Part shown: positions 1 through 14,987 of the stretch, one piece after another | Layout: each line of letters opens with the position of its first letter | Position numbering within the stretch: the stretch's first letter is position 1 | Assembly (NCBI GenBank): GCA_025331445.1 | Contig: JAIWNE010000005.1 | Location: 248,001 to 312,000 of the forward strand | DNA length: 64,000 nucleotides | Direction of reading: 5' to 3' | Source: Blakeslea trispora | Lineage: Eukaryota > Mucoromycota > Mucoromycetes > Mucorales > Choanephoraceae | Translations under genes and position numbers: made by a program | The notes under the pieces: model-generated | The model's input: the letters and a program-made list of their open reading frames with translations, nothing else | Databases searched by the model: none | Told to the model about the DNA's origin: nothing

Positions 1-38
1 ATAAGTCTACCAGATGATCAAGATAATCTTCTTCTTAC

Positions 39-3000
39 CTGTTGCGTTATCTCTTCTGTTTTTGCCTTCTCTTCTAAATTTGCCTATGTGCTCTACTAGT
101 TCCCAAAGATGTCCTCTAGGAATCAAGACACCATTTTGACGCTCAGGGGTATAACTTGGACTAATGGCCACCTCAGACCATAGTTTAGGGCTATTGTGAC
201 GTCTTCTGAGCAAGATGTTTTGCTCTTGATAACGGGTAAATGCATTGCTCAAGGTCTCTTTGTTTACAGCCTCTAAATAACTTAAATCCCCTTGGTAGTA
301 AAGAGTCTTGCCCAATGATTGGGTTCTGTTTGCAAATAGAGCACCATCTACCCAGATAGGCTGTTGATTTGCTGACATGCTTGGAGGGGCCAAGGTAAAC
401 AGACTGACAGCAGCGAGCCAATATGATTCAATGAATGGCCAGATCAAGAAACAAAGGAAATCTTTAGTTGAAGAAGTTAGTTGATGAGAAACAAGTGGAA
501 GTGTGTCTGTTCCTACCATAATTTTCTCTACCACATTGTCTTTCTTGATCAGCCAATCCTACCCATTTATCGTCACCCACTTCAATCACATTGTTGTCGC
601 AAAGCCATTGAATGGTACGCTTTGTATTGTTTTCAACACCACCTGGCTTATAGATCATGTCTAGTTTTAACAAACTAGATAGGAAAGAGATCTCATCCAA
701 CAAGTCTTGATAGGGCATGCGTTGCAGAGGCTTGCCACCACCTTTCTTCACAACCGTATAAAGGGCAGCACATACAATGGCCTCTTCTACAAATAAATGA
801 ATGACTTGGTTTCGGTAATAAGAGAGTTCGAAAGCGGCAATTGGATAAAACGTAGGTTCAACTATGTCTTTGCCCTTCCTTTCACCAATCAAATCTTTGT
901 GAATTACAATTGTTCTGGTTTTTGAATTGGCTGTTAGTAAAAACATTTTGTGTGTCCTATCAATGTAACTGTCTTTACTTGTCTACAATCTCTCCAGTTG
1001 ACATGTTATGGAATTCAGAAACCTGGCCTCCTTTATCTTCAATTATCTTCTTCAGCCAGTCAACACGTCGAATAAGTTCGCTTCGCCCAACACCTCTACC
1101 TCTTAAAGTCAAAATAACAGTGCCTACTAATGCAGATGGCATAATAACAGAGATAGCATTCTATATGCATCAGCACATTTCGAGTTAGAAGAATACGCAT
1201 AATTGACACGACTCTGCCTTCCTTCTGTATATGTATATTGCAAGACTTACGATATCTGCCAATACTCTATAAAATGAATGATTTGAAGTGAGTTTACTCA
1301 TCCAACCATCCTTTTTCTTTTATAGTATCAAAGTACCTATAACCAAACGACTTGAGTAAAACAGATTTTTGAGTAGAATCCTGAAGATCAATAGGGCTAC
1401 AAGACAAAGGTTAAGTCCAAAAACAAAGCTGCAAAACTTCATTAAATTACTGTGTTCAGTTACCTTCTTATCTTTATCTGATCATCGAGCCATTCCCTGA
1501 GTGAGTATGGTTTCCCTAAACGTACTATAATCACAAAATATATTGCAACACATATTAGCTCTTGACCCTCTCTCTTTCTTTTTGCTGTACATACCATCTA
1601 CTCGACCCCATTTAAGCTGCAATAGATGAGAATTTGTCAATACGCCCCTACAAAACAAAACAAAAGTAGTGTATTAAATAACAGAAGAAGGGTCTTTCAA
1701 GAAATGTGCTTCGAAACAAAAATCAAACGTACCATAAGCTCTCTTTTTCCTTGGGAGTACCAAGTAGTTCAGTTGCATAACTTGATGTTTCAATAATCTT
1801 GTCATATCCAATAGAGATAGGAACAACATGACAGTCGGAAAAACGATTGTTGATCAAGGCATCCAATATGATTTTTACTACACCTAATTTTGGCTGAAGT
1901 AATTTACCTAATCTAGATCGAGTGCCTTCAACAAAGCATTCAAAATTTACTACAGCAAACGTTATATTACATCTTTCACTACGTCCAAGTATGGTAAATC
2001 AATCACTCACTGCCTTCTGAAAGTAGAGTAGCCATGTATTCTTCAAGTACAGTTTTGTATAATTCGTCACCTCCCCATTCTCTACGAATATAAACAGCAC
2101 CTGCTGACTTGAGCAATCTACCTACAACAGGCATATCCAGGTTATCGCCAGCAACAACATGTGGTATTTGGATCCCTGAGAAAAGGAATATGCATGAAAG
2201 GAATGAGCAAAAAGTTGGAAAACACACGGTATTTCTCTCTCTCTCTTTTTTTCTTCCCTCACCTAATCTAAACATCAAATACGAAACAACCATGTAGTCA
2301 ATATGGGATTTATGAGAAGGCAAAAAAAGGAGCGATTGCTTCTTCTCTTGAGCAAGCAATGCAACTCTTTTCAGCTGAAAGGAACGAATGATGCTGGTTA
2401 AATCTTGTGCATGGCTTTTTCTTTTCGTGTATATATAGATTCATTACCTCAACCCATTCACTTTCTCGAATGTGGAGACCTTGATGATAAAGTCTCACAA
2501 GAATAACGTTCACGGCAAAAGATAGAAGCCTGAAAACCAAATCAGAACAATTGTGTTTTCTGCTTACTAAGCTTTTTCTTTTTACCTGAAGGTACGTCTG
2601 CTATCTGGTTTAGAGATTGCCTTTTCGGCAATAGCCGCAGTCATGGCTTCTAATTCTCTTATCAATGCCTTCTTTTTCTTCTGAATTCTCTTGTTATCCG
2701 TCCATTTCTTTTGTGCAACCAACATTTTTGTTTGTCGATCTGCGAGCAATTCAATCGTCTCTTTGACTTGTTGTATAGGCATGATTAGTTTTGTGTTTAT
2801 ATTGCTCTAGCAAGCCAACTTACCTTTATTGCTATCTAACACCATACGCTTGATTCTTTCAGAAAAACCAGGATACAAAATCTTGGTACCTATATAATCT
2901 GTATAACCACGCCAGCCCTATTGTCACTGTAGTCTTAGAACAATACACAAGCACCTATTATTCATCCTTACAGTGCCCTGATAATACAATCCCATGTTTA

Positions 3001-3261
3001 GCATAAATGCTAACGGGTCTTCTCTTATGCGACGCGGTTCTTTCTCACTGCATAAAACGTATTGAATTAGCAACGTATCAACTTTGATCTGCCATATTCA
3101 CTTTACACCACATTTCGATGCTCTCTTTCATTAAATGTCAAGTCTCGTTTGACGTGAATTGGAATAGCGCGAGGTTTACTGACAGTGTTATAATCATCAC
3201 TCGATTTCTTTTGATCACCCGCAAGATCCTGTAGGCGCTTTTCTGTCTTTGTATTTGCCAT
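39..3261 (-). CDS. Glycerol-3-phosphate / DHAP O-acyltransferase, PlsB-type (3' end outside window)
   Basis: Acylates glycerol-3-phosphate or dihydroxyacetone phosphate, the first step of glycerolipid synthesis. The start at 3261 opens MANTKTEKRL, and many short introns follow. Visible family blocks are LPSHKSHID (catalytic HX4D, about 2300), the substrate block GDNLDMP...GAVYIRREW (about 2070-2150), FVEGTRSRLGK (about 1920) and the VPISIGYDK...SYATELLG stretch (about 1770-1830). A C-terminal helical part lies at 39-1190. One intron is clear: 462-516 (GTAGGA..AAAG with CTAAC branch site) joins GRENY to DFLCFLIW. A donor GTAAGAAG at 38 shows the gene continues beyond the left edge. The family assignment is strong. 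Whether the enzyme is the mitochondrial/ER GPAT or the peroxisomal DHAPAT type cannot be told here. Exons between 950 and 3050 are only partly resolved. Confidence 0.85.
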
Positions 3262-3510
3262 TTAAAATAAAGCAAGAGAGAAAAAAAACAAAGAAAGGAA
3301 AAGAAAAAAAAAAAGTACAATATTTTCGGAAAGTATTCATGCACGATTTATTTTTATTGCGCGAAACGAAAAATTATTAGTGCACAAATACTGTAATAGC
3401 AGGGCAAACTCGGGTAGCATGTGAGAATTCATTTTTGTGTCTCCTTAATTTCTTTTTTTTTTTATTTATCATCTTTTCGAGAAAATAAAAGAAAAATAAC
3501 GAAAGAGAAC

Positions 3511-4094
3511 TTAAGCAGAGGCAGCAACCTTCTTGGCTTGAGTACCTAAATGCAATCAATCAATAAGCAGTCCTATGTATTTTAATTATCAAGCGTTTCT
3601 TTACCTTCACGGAAACCGTTCTTGAAACGACGTTGAACGTCCTTCAAGTGGGCCATACGACCAGTACCAGTAGTCTTTCTACGCTTACCCTTTTCGGACC
3701 AGTTGACTGAGAAAACAGATTAGCAACCATAAATATAGGAGTGAATTAATTTAAACTTACAAGATCTGGTCTTGGCAGCGGGGTAACCACATTGAGCACA
3801 GGTCTTCTTTTGCTTGTGGAAAGAGCGGTTACCACAACGTCTACAGAGAGTGTGGGTCTTGGTGTGGCGTTTACCGAAGGAGCTAGTACCCTTAGTCTAA
3901 TGATGGTGTAAAGGGAAGGTGCATTGGATGCAAAGAAAGATTAATGCTCTGTCTCAAACTTAAAAACATGTTATGTGCATAGCATCATATTGTATCCAAC
4001 ATCGACGTGGTGCTGTGTTAAGCTTGTTCTGATGATTCATCCATCCATCCATCCGTCCATGCTGGCCAATAATGATGCAAACAATCCATACCAT
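3511..4094 (-). CDS. rpl37: 60S ribosomal protein eL37
   Basis: Structural protein of the large ribosomal subunit. Exons read as complement(3511..3545, 3605..3706, 3761..3896, 4092..4094), giving 91 aa, the normal family size. The C-X2-C-X14-C-X2-C zinc ribbon ([20 protein letters not shown]) and the tail block [20 protein letters not shown] are diagnostic. The exon holding [15 protein letters not shown] starts right after an acceptor (TTAG), so the initiator Met must lie in an upstream exon. The best candidate is an exon contributing only the ATG at 4094, followed by donor GTATGG and a 195-nt intron. The first exon is the least certain part. The arrangement of an ATG-only coding exon is common in fungal ribosomal protein genes. 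Confidence 0.92.
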
Positions 4095-5057
4095 CTTTTA
4101 AAGAAGCCGTTTGGAAAAGGAGGGAAAATAACACTGCAGACGATACACTATCCTTTGTGATCATACACCCCCCCCCCCCTCTGCCTCGTTTCCTCTCATC
4201 TTTGCACTCTGCCTCTATCTCTCATTTTCTTCCATTGTGGCGCACCCGCTACATTTGAAAAAGAGAGAGAAAATAGGTAGATTTTGCCGGAACAATGGGT
4301 AATTCGATCCGGACACAGATTCTAATTTTGATGTCTGTTGAGTGTCAGACTGAATTTATAGTAACCTAAATTTTGCATGAAATGCACAATGTTTTCATAT
4401 AAAAAAGAGATGCATAGCAATCATGAATGTATTTACAACACACAGAAAGCACATGATATATGATAAGGATAGTTGGCCCTATTCATTATTTGTTTTGATT
4501 GTTATGACTTGACTCTGATTGCCTTTTATTTAGTTGTAAATGCATCTGTTTGAATAGATTAAATCCTTAAAGCATCTTTCATACTATTTAGAAACAAGTT
4601 CGATATAAGAAAAAAGTCACCAAGATACATCTTCTTTGTAGCCAGCCTAGCGTATAGATCTGCTGAACGACTATACATATTGAAAGAGAAAAGTAACCAA
4701 ATCAAACTCGTTTGCTTGTTTCAGTAATTGATAAAAGAAAGTAATACAGAATGTCGATTTTGGGAGAGAAAATAATACAAGCAAAGGGGTATTATGTTGT
4801 CTAGATGTCAAGGCATGCAACTGTATAATCAATCTTAAAGAATAAATTAGCTCAAATAGCATAATAAAAGTCATGGTTTGTTTATTACATTTCATAAATA
4901 GAGCTTCTTTGAACAAGAAAAAAAAAGTTGCATATCATAACAGTTTAGGTAATTATTTTCATAGTGTTCACATAATAAAACATCATACTATACACTTTTA
5001 ACAATATGTATTAGACAGACCAGCATATAGTTCTTTTTCATAGAGCAAAGTGTGTGT
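4095..5057. other. Intergenic, simple repeats
   Basis: No coding region supported. It holds a CATC/CCAT tetranucleotide run near 4038-4055 (inside the probable eL37 first intron), a C-rich run of about ten C at 4167-4177, and otherwise AT-rich sequence. The short open frames here lack splice partners and family resemblance. Confidence 0.6.
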
Positions 5058-5468
5058 TTAGTAACCAATGGTATCTGCGTTGGCACCTTATAGTTTTTGA
5101 TAACAATATCTGTGAGTATGTATGTTTGCCTGAGATCCTATTTCTTTTAATAGATATTAAACACTCACCTTCAACCGGATTTAGCATATGAGATTGCTTC
5201 CCGAAGCTCATCATAGATGAACGCGTTTTGTTTTCCTCAGAGTCTAAAGATCAAGATATATGTAAGCTTGCTGCTTTTCATTTTTTTTTTCTCTCTCTCT
5301 CTCTTTCTCTGTCTTACTAGGATCGTATGGTTGAGAAGTGAGAGAAGAGGCAAACGATGGTTTCCGTTCAGAAGAAAGAGGCGAATCTACGTCATTACTG
5401 CTCCCATTACCATTGTTCGAAGGCCTCTTCGTGTCCAACACTTCAAATTCCGAGAGATCTATTGGCAA
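5058..5468 (-). CDS. Hypothetical 84-aa disordered protein, three exons
   Basis: Not recognised. Exons complement(5058..5086, 5169..5243, 5318..5468) join in frame through good donors (GTAAGACAG, GTGAGTG) and acceptors. The protein opens MPIDLSEFEVLDTKRPS and ends GANADTIGY. It is rich in Ser, Asn and charged residues, with no membrane segment. The ATG lies only about 107 bp beyond the stop of the HSF-type gene on the same strand. The 5' end is ambiguous: CCAATAG just inside the ORF could be an acceptor preceded by a pyrimidine tract, which would move the start upstream or make these terminal exons of the neighbour. It could be a free small protein or an alternative C-terminus. Confidence 0.5.
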
Positions 5469-5574
5469 GAGAAGAAAAGAAAAAAGAAGAAGGGAATAGA
5501 AAAGAATGTATATTTGTGAAAACAGTTGAGTTATTAATATATTCTACTTTTCGTTTCAAAACTATCAATTACTA

Positions 5575-7721
<2,147 letters not shown>

Positions 7722-10700
7722 ATTATATTGATCGATAAAAGTCTATTTGCTTGGTACTACAAAGCGCTTAAATCACAAGATCTTTTTTTTTTTTTTGTTT
7801 CTTTTCTTTCTATAAGCAACAACAAAAAAAAAAAGTGTTTATATGAAAAAAAAGAAGAAAAAAAAAATAGGTTGGCGTTTTCTTAAGATAAAAAGGAGAA
7901 AAGGTGATAGAATTTAAAGTAAGAAAATTTGTTTAAAAAATAATAATAAATAAATGTCGATTTTTATAAAATGGAAAGTGTAGGATAGGGAAAGAAAAAG
8001 AATATATAAAAAAAAATAATTGATAGAAAGCCTAGCTGATCAAATCGAAATTGTACTAATTGATCCTAGAATTTAGTATGACATCACCCTTTTGTTCCAA
8101 CGTGTTGGGCGATGCCGACTATTATGGAATAGCAGTTGGACAAAAGGAGGATATTCGTGAACAAAATCGAGCATTTTGTTCAGAAACTTGCATAGAACAC
8201 TTGTGTTACGATACAGCAGCATTTTGTCCGAATTTGTTTGTTATTCTATCTTGCAAAAAAAAAAAAAAAAAAAAACTCCCTATTTTCGCACACAACTAGA
8301 AGAGTGTAGAGAAAAAAAAGAAAGGGAGTAGACGCTATCTTGCCTAATGAGACGACTTCTTGTTATCAAAATTATCATTTTGTTGGATTGTAATTTTTTT
8401 TTTTTTTAGAAAATGTCGATTTTTGCCTTTTTAAAACAAGGGCATTTTATAAAGAAAGCTAATTTAACACAAAAAAAATGCGGCCTTTTTTTTTAAAGAT
8501 CAAATGCAACATGAAAAAAAAAGGTTTTCGATCTTTTTCAAAAATACAAATATCTAATAAGCTAAATTTCACAATGTCAAAAAATGTACTAGTGCCTAAT
8601 GCTAATTGCTCACGTCATGCTCACATTTCATCATTGTTGAGTATAAAAGGAAAATAGACAATTATTTGAGCTGTGACAGGTAACAAACAAGTATTAGGTG
8701 AGAGAAAATACAACAAGCTCTTTTTCAGAAAAAAAAAAAAAAAAGAAACAATTTTGATTACTTAATAATCTACTATTGTGGAGCGAATCATTTTGGCTTC
8801 TGGACCCAAGATGCATTTTTGGACAAGAGAAAAAAAAAAAAAAAAGTCAGCATGTGGGTGACTCAAAAAAAAAAAGATCGATTTTTTTTTTTGTTGATTC
8901 TTTATGAATATCTATAAATGAGTTTCCTTTAAAAGAAATTTATCGCTTTTTAGTATTCCTATTTAATTTCTTTTGGACAATAATCACACAATAAGTGAAG
9001 TGGTAAAACAAAAAAGCATAAAAGAAGGAACAACAGTGGATACAAATTGTCATTACAATTTAGTCCCAGAACCAGCAAATGGGTATGTTTGTCTATTTTA
9101 GGCAAATAATGTACATTCTATAAAAAATTAGCATTTTGACATAAAGTTTCTTCTCGCTTTTAAAAGTAAGAATTTATTCTTTTTTTTTTTTGTATTCCGT
9201 CTTATTTTTCCTTACAATAAGCTCAAGCAGCACCCAAAAAAGAAGTGTAGACGGAAGGGTACATATATAGAAGTGATATGTAAGCTGCCGAAATTAAATC
9301 AAAGCGTATTTTTTTTAATACAGCAGATCTAGCTTGGCGACCCTTCATGTCACAGTTTAGTTTCACAAACAATTTACTTTTTACTTTTTTTTTTAGCCTT
9401 CCGACATGAGCCTTTGTACACTTGTCCGAAACCACTCCTATTTTCCCTCCTGCTTCTCTTTTTGTAAAGGAGTCCAAGGAGGGATCATTAAGGGAAAGAA
9501 CAGATCAGTTTGTTAAGTCAATTCAATATAAGCTTTGTATAAGCTCTATGGATTCGATGTGCAGTCAGATAAGAAAAAGCAAAATCAAAAGAGTTTGAAA
9601 GTTGCCTAGTCAAAAGTTTCTGATATTTCTGTCTTTGAAAAACCCTTATTCCATTTAGGGTATGATAGGTGAAAAGAAAAATGTCATGTATTTCGGAAAA
9701 CCAGTTATTTAGATTTTTAGGCAGCACAGTTATGCTTAACTTAGAAGACACACACACACACACACACATACACACACACCATAAGCAATAAGCCTAGCTT
9801 TACTTTCTTCGCAAGTAAAACAGTAGATAACAAAATATGCAATATGCAATTGATAAATTTCAAGGACATTAGTGAGAACCTAGACGGAGCCATAAAAGAC
9901 AGGTTTGTGCCTTAATTTTTGAAGAGGACATTTTTAGATTTGATAGGCACTTGAAAATAAAGCGAAAAAGAAAACCAGGAGAGTTACTCATTGATGTTGT
10001 ACTTTGAAAAAGTTGCACATTTGTTTTTCTGTGGATTTCATAGGAAGCTTAAACTATTCGAATGTGCGAAGGGGGGGATGAATGGATTGTTGTTAGTTTA
10101 CATTACGAACAAGTCAGCCATTCTCAAGTACTAAATTGTTGATCATCAAATCATAACGTATAAGCAAAAGGAACGAAACAAAGAATCTTGACTCTGTTTG
10201 TGTAGTCCTATCTAGTGTTGCAGAGAATAGCTGCACATATTTCTTATCGTAAGGATACTCAACAAACTTATTGCTAATGCTGCTCAAATATTCCCCCGGC
10301 ACAAGTTGCCGATTTCATGACCAGTTAACACATTTGATCGAGCAGACCAAACAATATTACGTAATCAACTTAATCAAACCTAAACGAGTACTTGTGAAAA
10401 TCGCTTGGAGCAAAGAGGCTACAGAAAACATGTTTTTTTTTATATTTTAAATGATTCTAATTCAAACTGTTTGTCAAAAGAGAAGTGAAAGAATCACTAC
10501 AAGAAATCATGCTACCGTAAAAAAAAGAGGGCTTTTACAAACCAGGCTTGATGAGGTGAAGATATCTTTGGACAGACCCCAACAAGGTTAGCATTTGGCA
10601 ACCATTACATCTTTGAATTGAGCTGGTGTAGGTTAGTAATGTCTTGGAACAATACAATGGTCTGAAAATAGCTACTTTTTAAGCACTAGTTAAGACATAT

Positions 10701-10795
10701 TATTGGGATATTTGCGCAATTCATGAACCTGATATACCTACGGTGACTCCAGCTTTAGATTCAGACTGATCACCAAAACGAGCAATAATCAAACA
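7722..10795. other. Gene-free AT-rich stretch with poly(A/T) runs
   Basis: No gene supported. Many homopolymeric A and T runs of 8-20 nt occur at 7780-9190, and a CA dinucleotide run lies at 9747-9779. A minus-strand open frame at 9223-9477 (84 aa, basic middle) has no recognisable family and no convincing splice context. Confidence 0.55.
9747..9779. repeat. CA dinucleotide microsatellite
   Basis: About 16 CA units with one interrupting T. It lies in non-coding DNA. Confidence 0.9.
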
Positions 10796-10800
10796 TAAAC

Positions 10801-11352
10801 TGTTGTATAAGTAGGTTCTCAGCAGTAACAAAAGAGACAAAGTACGACTAAGACTCAACTTTTATTGTTTTGTCCGGATTAAGTTCAAAGTAAATTGAAT
10901 GAGCTTTCTAACTAGTCAAGAATCTATCTCTATTTATACTATTCTATTGATGATGGAAAGTGACTTGGTCTTTGATGCACAATGTCTATCTTCGTTACAC
11001 CTTATCTTATCTACCAATGAACAACTATTTATAGCAGGCCAACTTTTATGACTTCTTGCATTGAGACATAAATAATTAAGCAGTGACATCTTCATAGTTC
11101 TACAAGACTTGAGATATTAATATCACCATCATTATCATATGACATCTTGTAACTATTGTGAGTCTAGATATTCTATTTGTTAATCCTGCAATGATAGCAG
11201 TGACATTTGGTTGTCAGGCTAGACACTCAACTCTATAGCTCTGTTACAAGTGACTGTGTAATACGTCTCTTTATTTGGCAGTTTATGATCTGAGTCTAGA
11301 CAGAGGTTACATGTCAACTATTGTGTTGTTCGATACATCGTTCGATACAACA
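10801..11352. mobile_element. Solo LTR of an LTR retrotransposon
   Basis: A 552-bp unit begins TGTTGTAT and ends ATACAACA, a perfect 8-bp terminal inverted repeat with the usual TG..CA ends. It is flanked by a direct 5-bp duplication TAAAC at 10796-10800 and 11353-11357. No gag/pol coding sequence lies next to it, so it is the expected product of recombination between two LTRs. Orientation was not determined. Confidence 0.85.
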
Positions 11353-11357
11353 TAAAC

Positions 11358-12893
11358 CACTGAAAATAATCTTTTGAGTTATGTCTTGATCGGAGCTACA
11401 CCAGTTGCACTATTTCTGTCTTGTAATGACCCCTTTTGAAGATGAATATTCCAGGCTCTCTCAAAAAAAGAAAAAGGTATACACGCTGTAATTAGTTTAG
11501 CAAAAAGAAAAAGAAAAAAGGGACAAGGCTTTATATATGCAAATTCTGCCTTACAGCGAAGAAGACTGCTGAACAATTATTTGACTCCAATCTTGAGTGG
11601 GGGAGTTGTCGATCTCCTCTTACAAACTAATTATGAGCTTTAGTTTTACTTGCTTTTTGCTGAAAGCAGCGAGTTAGTTCTTCAAAGGTCTGAATATTAC
11701 TACATTAAAGTCGTTACTCTTATCACTAACCTTATTTGATGAATGAATGACTTTACTCTTACTTTTTCTCTTCTCCCTTTTTTTTCTTTTTCTTTTATAC
11801 AAAACTTTCTTCACTCTCCTGTTCTTAGAGTATCAGCACTCTTTTCTGTAACTTCAACATGTATATCTAACGATTATATATTTTGCGAGGACACCTAAAA
11901 ATAAAAACAAAGAGGAAGTCGACTATACAACTGCTTTATATCCTATAATCATACTGTTGAAACTAAATTCTATATGTTCAAACTTTGAGAAAGTCTCAAG
12001 CTTGCCATACTTGGACATGACCAAAAGAATAGGCTTTGCTTTTTGGCGACTATAGATAGTTTTGGCCCTGACGTTTTTGCCTGATTATGGAAATACTTCT
12101 GACAGCGAGGTTTTTAGGTGCAAATCATACATAAGTATCCTTCCATTGTCTTTATACTTTAGGCAATCATCATAAATCCCTCAAACTCTTCTTTGAAATC
12201 GTCAAAAATTTAGCAGCCATAATTTAACACTTACTTTAACTCAGTAATCGCGCTTCACATGCAGCCAGTACATTGACTCCTGTACAGTAGATGGATGTGT
12301 TAATGTTAGAAATGACATTGATAAAAATGAAGAGCTTATCGCTTTCGCATACACCACAATTAGTTTTGATTGATGAGAACTGCTAATGTTCATGCATGCC
12401 TCATGCTTATGTATATCATCCTTTTTTTTACTTGTATTAATTGCTTGAGAGATGCAAATTGTAAAAACAATACGCATGTGAAGTTCGGCTTTAGAATAAT
12501 AATGCTAGAAGGAGAAAGAAGAAAAGTAGCGTCTCATTGACTTTATATCAGCGAATAATAGTTTGATCTCATTGTTTATCATCACCATAAGTGACTGCGT
12601 ACTACTACAGCCATTAAGAAGAGGGGTAAGTTGACTAATCATACTATCATTGAACATAATCTACCTAAATTTGTTTGTGTTATCTAATCGAAGCAAAATG
12701 GTAAACAAGTGATATACTTTCTAGCTCAGTCCTGAAACTGAAATTTCAAAGCTACTCTTGGAGGCTCAAAGTAACTTGATAACCTCCTTCTCAATAAATA
12801 CTTTTGGTTCATTGCTGCCAATTAATTCAGTCATAGTTTGTCCACAGTAGGTACTTATAAAGAAACAAAGAGGGAAAGAGAGTGTTATTATTA
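11358..12893. other. Intergenic, no feature seen
   Basis: About 1.5 kb without a supported gene. Short open frames at 11379-11576 and 12241-12477 on the minus strand show no family resemblance. Confidence 0.5.
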
Positions 12894-12895
12894 TA

Positions 12896-12989
12896 CAGGA
12901 TTTTTAGTTTTTCTTAAGCGTCAAAGAAATAGATTTGAACCAAAGTCCGAATTTAGATTGCAGAAGCTTAACATGATCTGAAAATCCTG
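12896..12989. mobile_element. 94-bp MITE-like element with TA flanks
   Basis: The left end starts CAGGATTTTTAG. The reverse complement of the right end starts CAGGATTTTCAG. Both continue to a shared TTAAGC about 20 nt in, giving imperfect terminal inverted repeats of roughly 25 nt. TA dinucleotides flank both ends (12894-12895 and 12990-12991), as expected for Tc1/mariner-type insertion. It is non-coding and lies about 260 bp upstream of the DnaJ start. Confidence 0.7.
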
Positions 12990-13248
12990 TATATAGGGAC
13001 TAAAACTTGAATCTGAGAGCATGCATTGCATTAGAAGCCAAAATGGGATTTGTCTCAATATGACACCCAAAATATCTGCCCTCCACTGTGATTGGTGTGA
13101 CTTGCAAAATCGAAATAAGCATTAAAGAAAGTGCCAGAAGCATTGTGTAAAAAAATAAAAAAAAGTTTAAGCTACTGTAGTTTTCTCAAAAAAAAGTGCA
13201 CTCTCTTTCCTTCATCTTTCTATATTCAAAACTAGTTTATCAATCGAT

Positions 13249-14251
13249 ATGTCTAAAAGGGATTATTATCAAATACTTGGTGTCACTAAGGATGCAACCG
13301 AAACAGATATTAAAAAAGCTTATCGTAAACTAGGTAAAAGGATATTGTGTTGCATAAAACTTTATTTTTCTCTAATAAGCATTGATTTGATAAATAGCTT
13401 TGGAATATCATCCTGATCGTAACAAAGATGCCAACGCCAAGCAACGTTTTCAACAGATCAGTGAAGCATTTGAAATACTTAGTAGTCCTCAAAAGAGGCA
13501 TGAGTACGATATGGAAGCACCAAGATTTACTCAACAATATGAATTTCCCTCTTTTGCAGAAGACTTGTTTGCAAAGTTTTTCTCAAATACTTCACCTCGC
13601 TCGTCTTACTCTTCTGCAAGCGACGATGACGACTTTTTCCTGAACAATAATTTTTATAAAAGACCCGATTCTTTTTACCATACCCCACCTTCTCCACCTA
13701 CAACGACTATTCCAAAAAAGCCTCAATCCGTGAAGCGTTCTCTTCAAGTATCTTTAGATGATCTGTATACGGGCACTACCAAACGCCTTAAAGTTACGCG
13801 TACTCTTAATCATCAGACAACAGACAAGATACTTACAGTGAACGTGAAGCCCGGATCCAAATCAGGTTCAAAGATACATTTCCCGGGCGAAGGTGATTCA
13901 CTACCTTCAGGTACACAACAAGATATCGAATTTGAGATACAAGAAAAACCTCACCCTGTGTACACGCGCCAAGGAGACAACCTTTGTACCACCTTGAAAA
14001 TCACTCTTCTAGAAGCACTTACTGGCTTCAAGAAATCCATAGTAAAATTGGATGGAGCCACGATAGTAACAACTTCAGATGGTACTCGTATCTTTCAAAC
14101 TGGTGATGAAGATATCATTCTTGGTGAAGGTATGCCTAAAGAAGGCCAGTCAGGAGAAAGAGGTGATCTAGTCATTCGCTATCAAGTGGATTTTCCTCAA
14201 AAACTGACTCCAAAACAACGTCAATACCTTCAAAAAGCACTTGTTGCTTAA
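13249..14251 (+). CDS. Class II DnaJ/Hsp40 co-chaperone (SIS1/DNAJB-like)
   Basis: Stimulates Hsp70 ATPase and delivers client proteins, probably in the cytosol or nucleus. Exons 13249..13333 and 13398..14251 give 312 aa. The J domain is at residues 2-68 ([15 protein letters not shown], then HPD right after the intron). A short Ser/Phe-rich linker follows, then the two C-terminal beta domains ([40 protein letters not shown]) and the terminal [13 protein letters not shown] helix. There is no CXXCXGXG zinc finger, which places it in class II. The Gly/Phe region is poor in Gly compared with SIS1, and there is no EEVD motif. The Met at 13249 begins the canonical J-domain N-terminus. Confidence 0.93.
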
Positions 14252-14621
14252 TCCAAACTTAATTGTCCATTATTATCTCCTGTATATAACTTTATGGTTC
14301 CTCTCCCTTTTTACAAATGAAAAAGCGTACGCTTTATCGGCTCAACAAATACCCAAAATCAAACACCATTGACCTAATCTCTCTCTCTCTGTATATATAT
14401 GTATACACACGCTGCTCTGGATCGGGTTTAATCTGCTTAACGGAAATCGCTCACTTGCTGCTATTCTTTACCACTGTCCGCTTGACATACTCTATGCTGT
14501 TTGATTTTCAATCTGTATTACTACTTACACTTGAAGAAAATTGCATACGTTATTTTGCACAGTGAACTACAAAAAGAAAAACTACAATAAAACACTTTTG
14601 TACATTTCTTTAGATTTAACA

Positions 14622-14987
14622 TGAGTACCAGAAGACACTTAACTGAAGAAGAGAAGCAAATGATTACCAACCTTTAAAATTCTGGTATGAGACCTGCTCT
14701 AATTAGGAGAAGATTGAGGATTGAACCACGAGCAGTGTATACAATCGCTAGGGAGTTCAATCAAACAGGCTCTGTTGCTCGAAGCCCAGACTCAGGAAGA
14801 CTCCCAAAGTTGAGTAATTGTAGTCATAGAGCCTTAGTTAGAGCAAAAAAGCGCGACAGAAGACTTACTTTGTATTGCTAAAGAATGGGAAAGACAATCA
14901 TGATGTTAAGCTTTTGTCTTGGCCTGCTCAATCGCCTGATTTAAACCCTATTGAAAATCTTTATGTTAAAGTGAAGAGGGCTGTGCA
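14622..14987 (+). pseudogene. Tc1-like transposase, 5' piece (broken)
   Basis: Starts ATG-like with STRRHLTEEEKQMITNL, then an in-frame stop, then a helix-turn-helix piece (MRPALIRRRLRIEPRAVYTI, TGSVARSPDSGR). After KKRDRRLTL the reading jumps to a C-terminal catalytic block (LSWPAQSPDLNPIENLYVKV), so most of the DDE core is missing. It ends at the LINE insertion point inside VKVKRAVH. Stops and deletion make it non-functional. Confidence 0.8.

Noticed and set aside
9223..9477. 84-aa minus-strand ORF with a basic centre
   Set aside because: No family resemblance, no splice partners, and it lies in a poly(A/T)-rich gene-free stretch. Probably chance or a very old relic.
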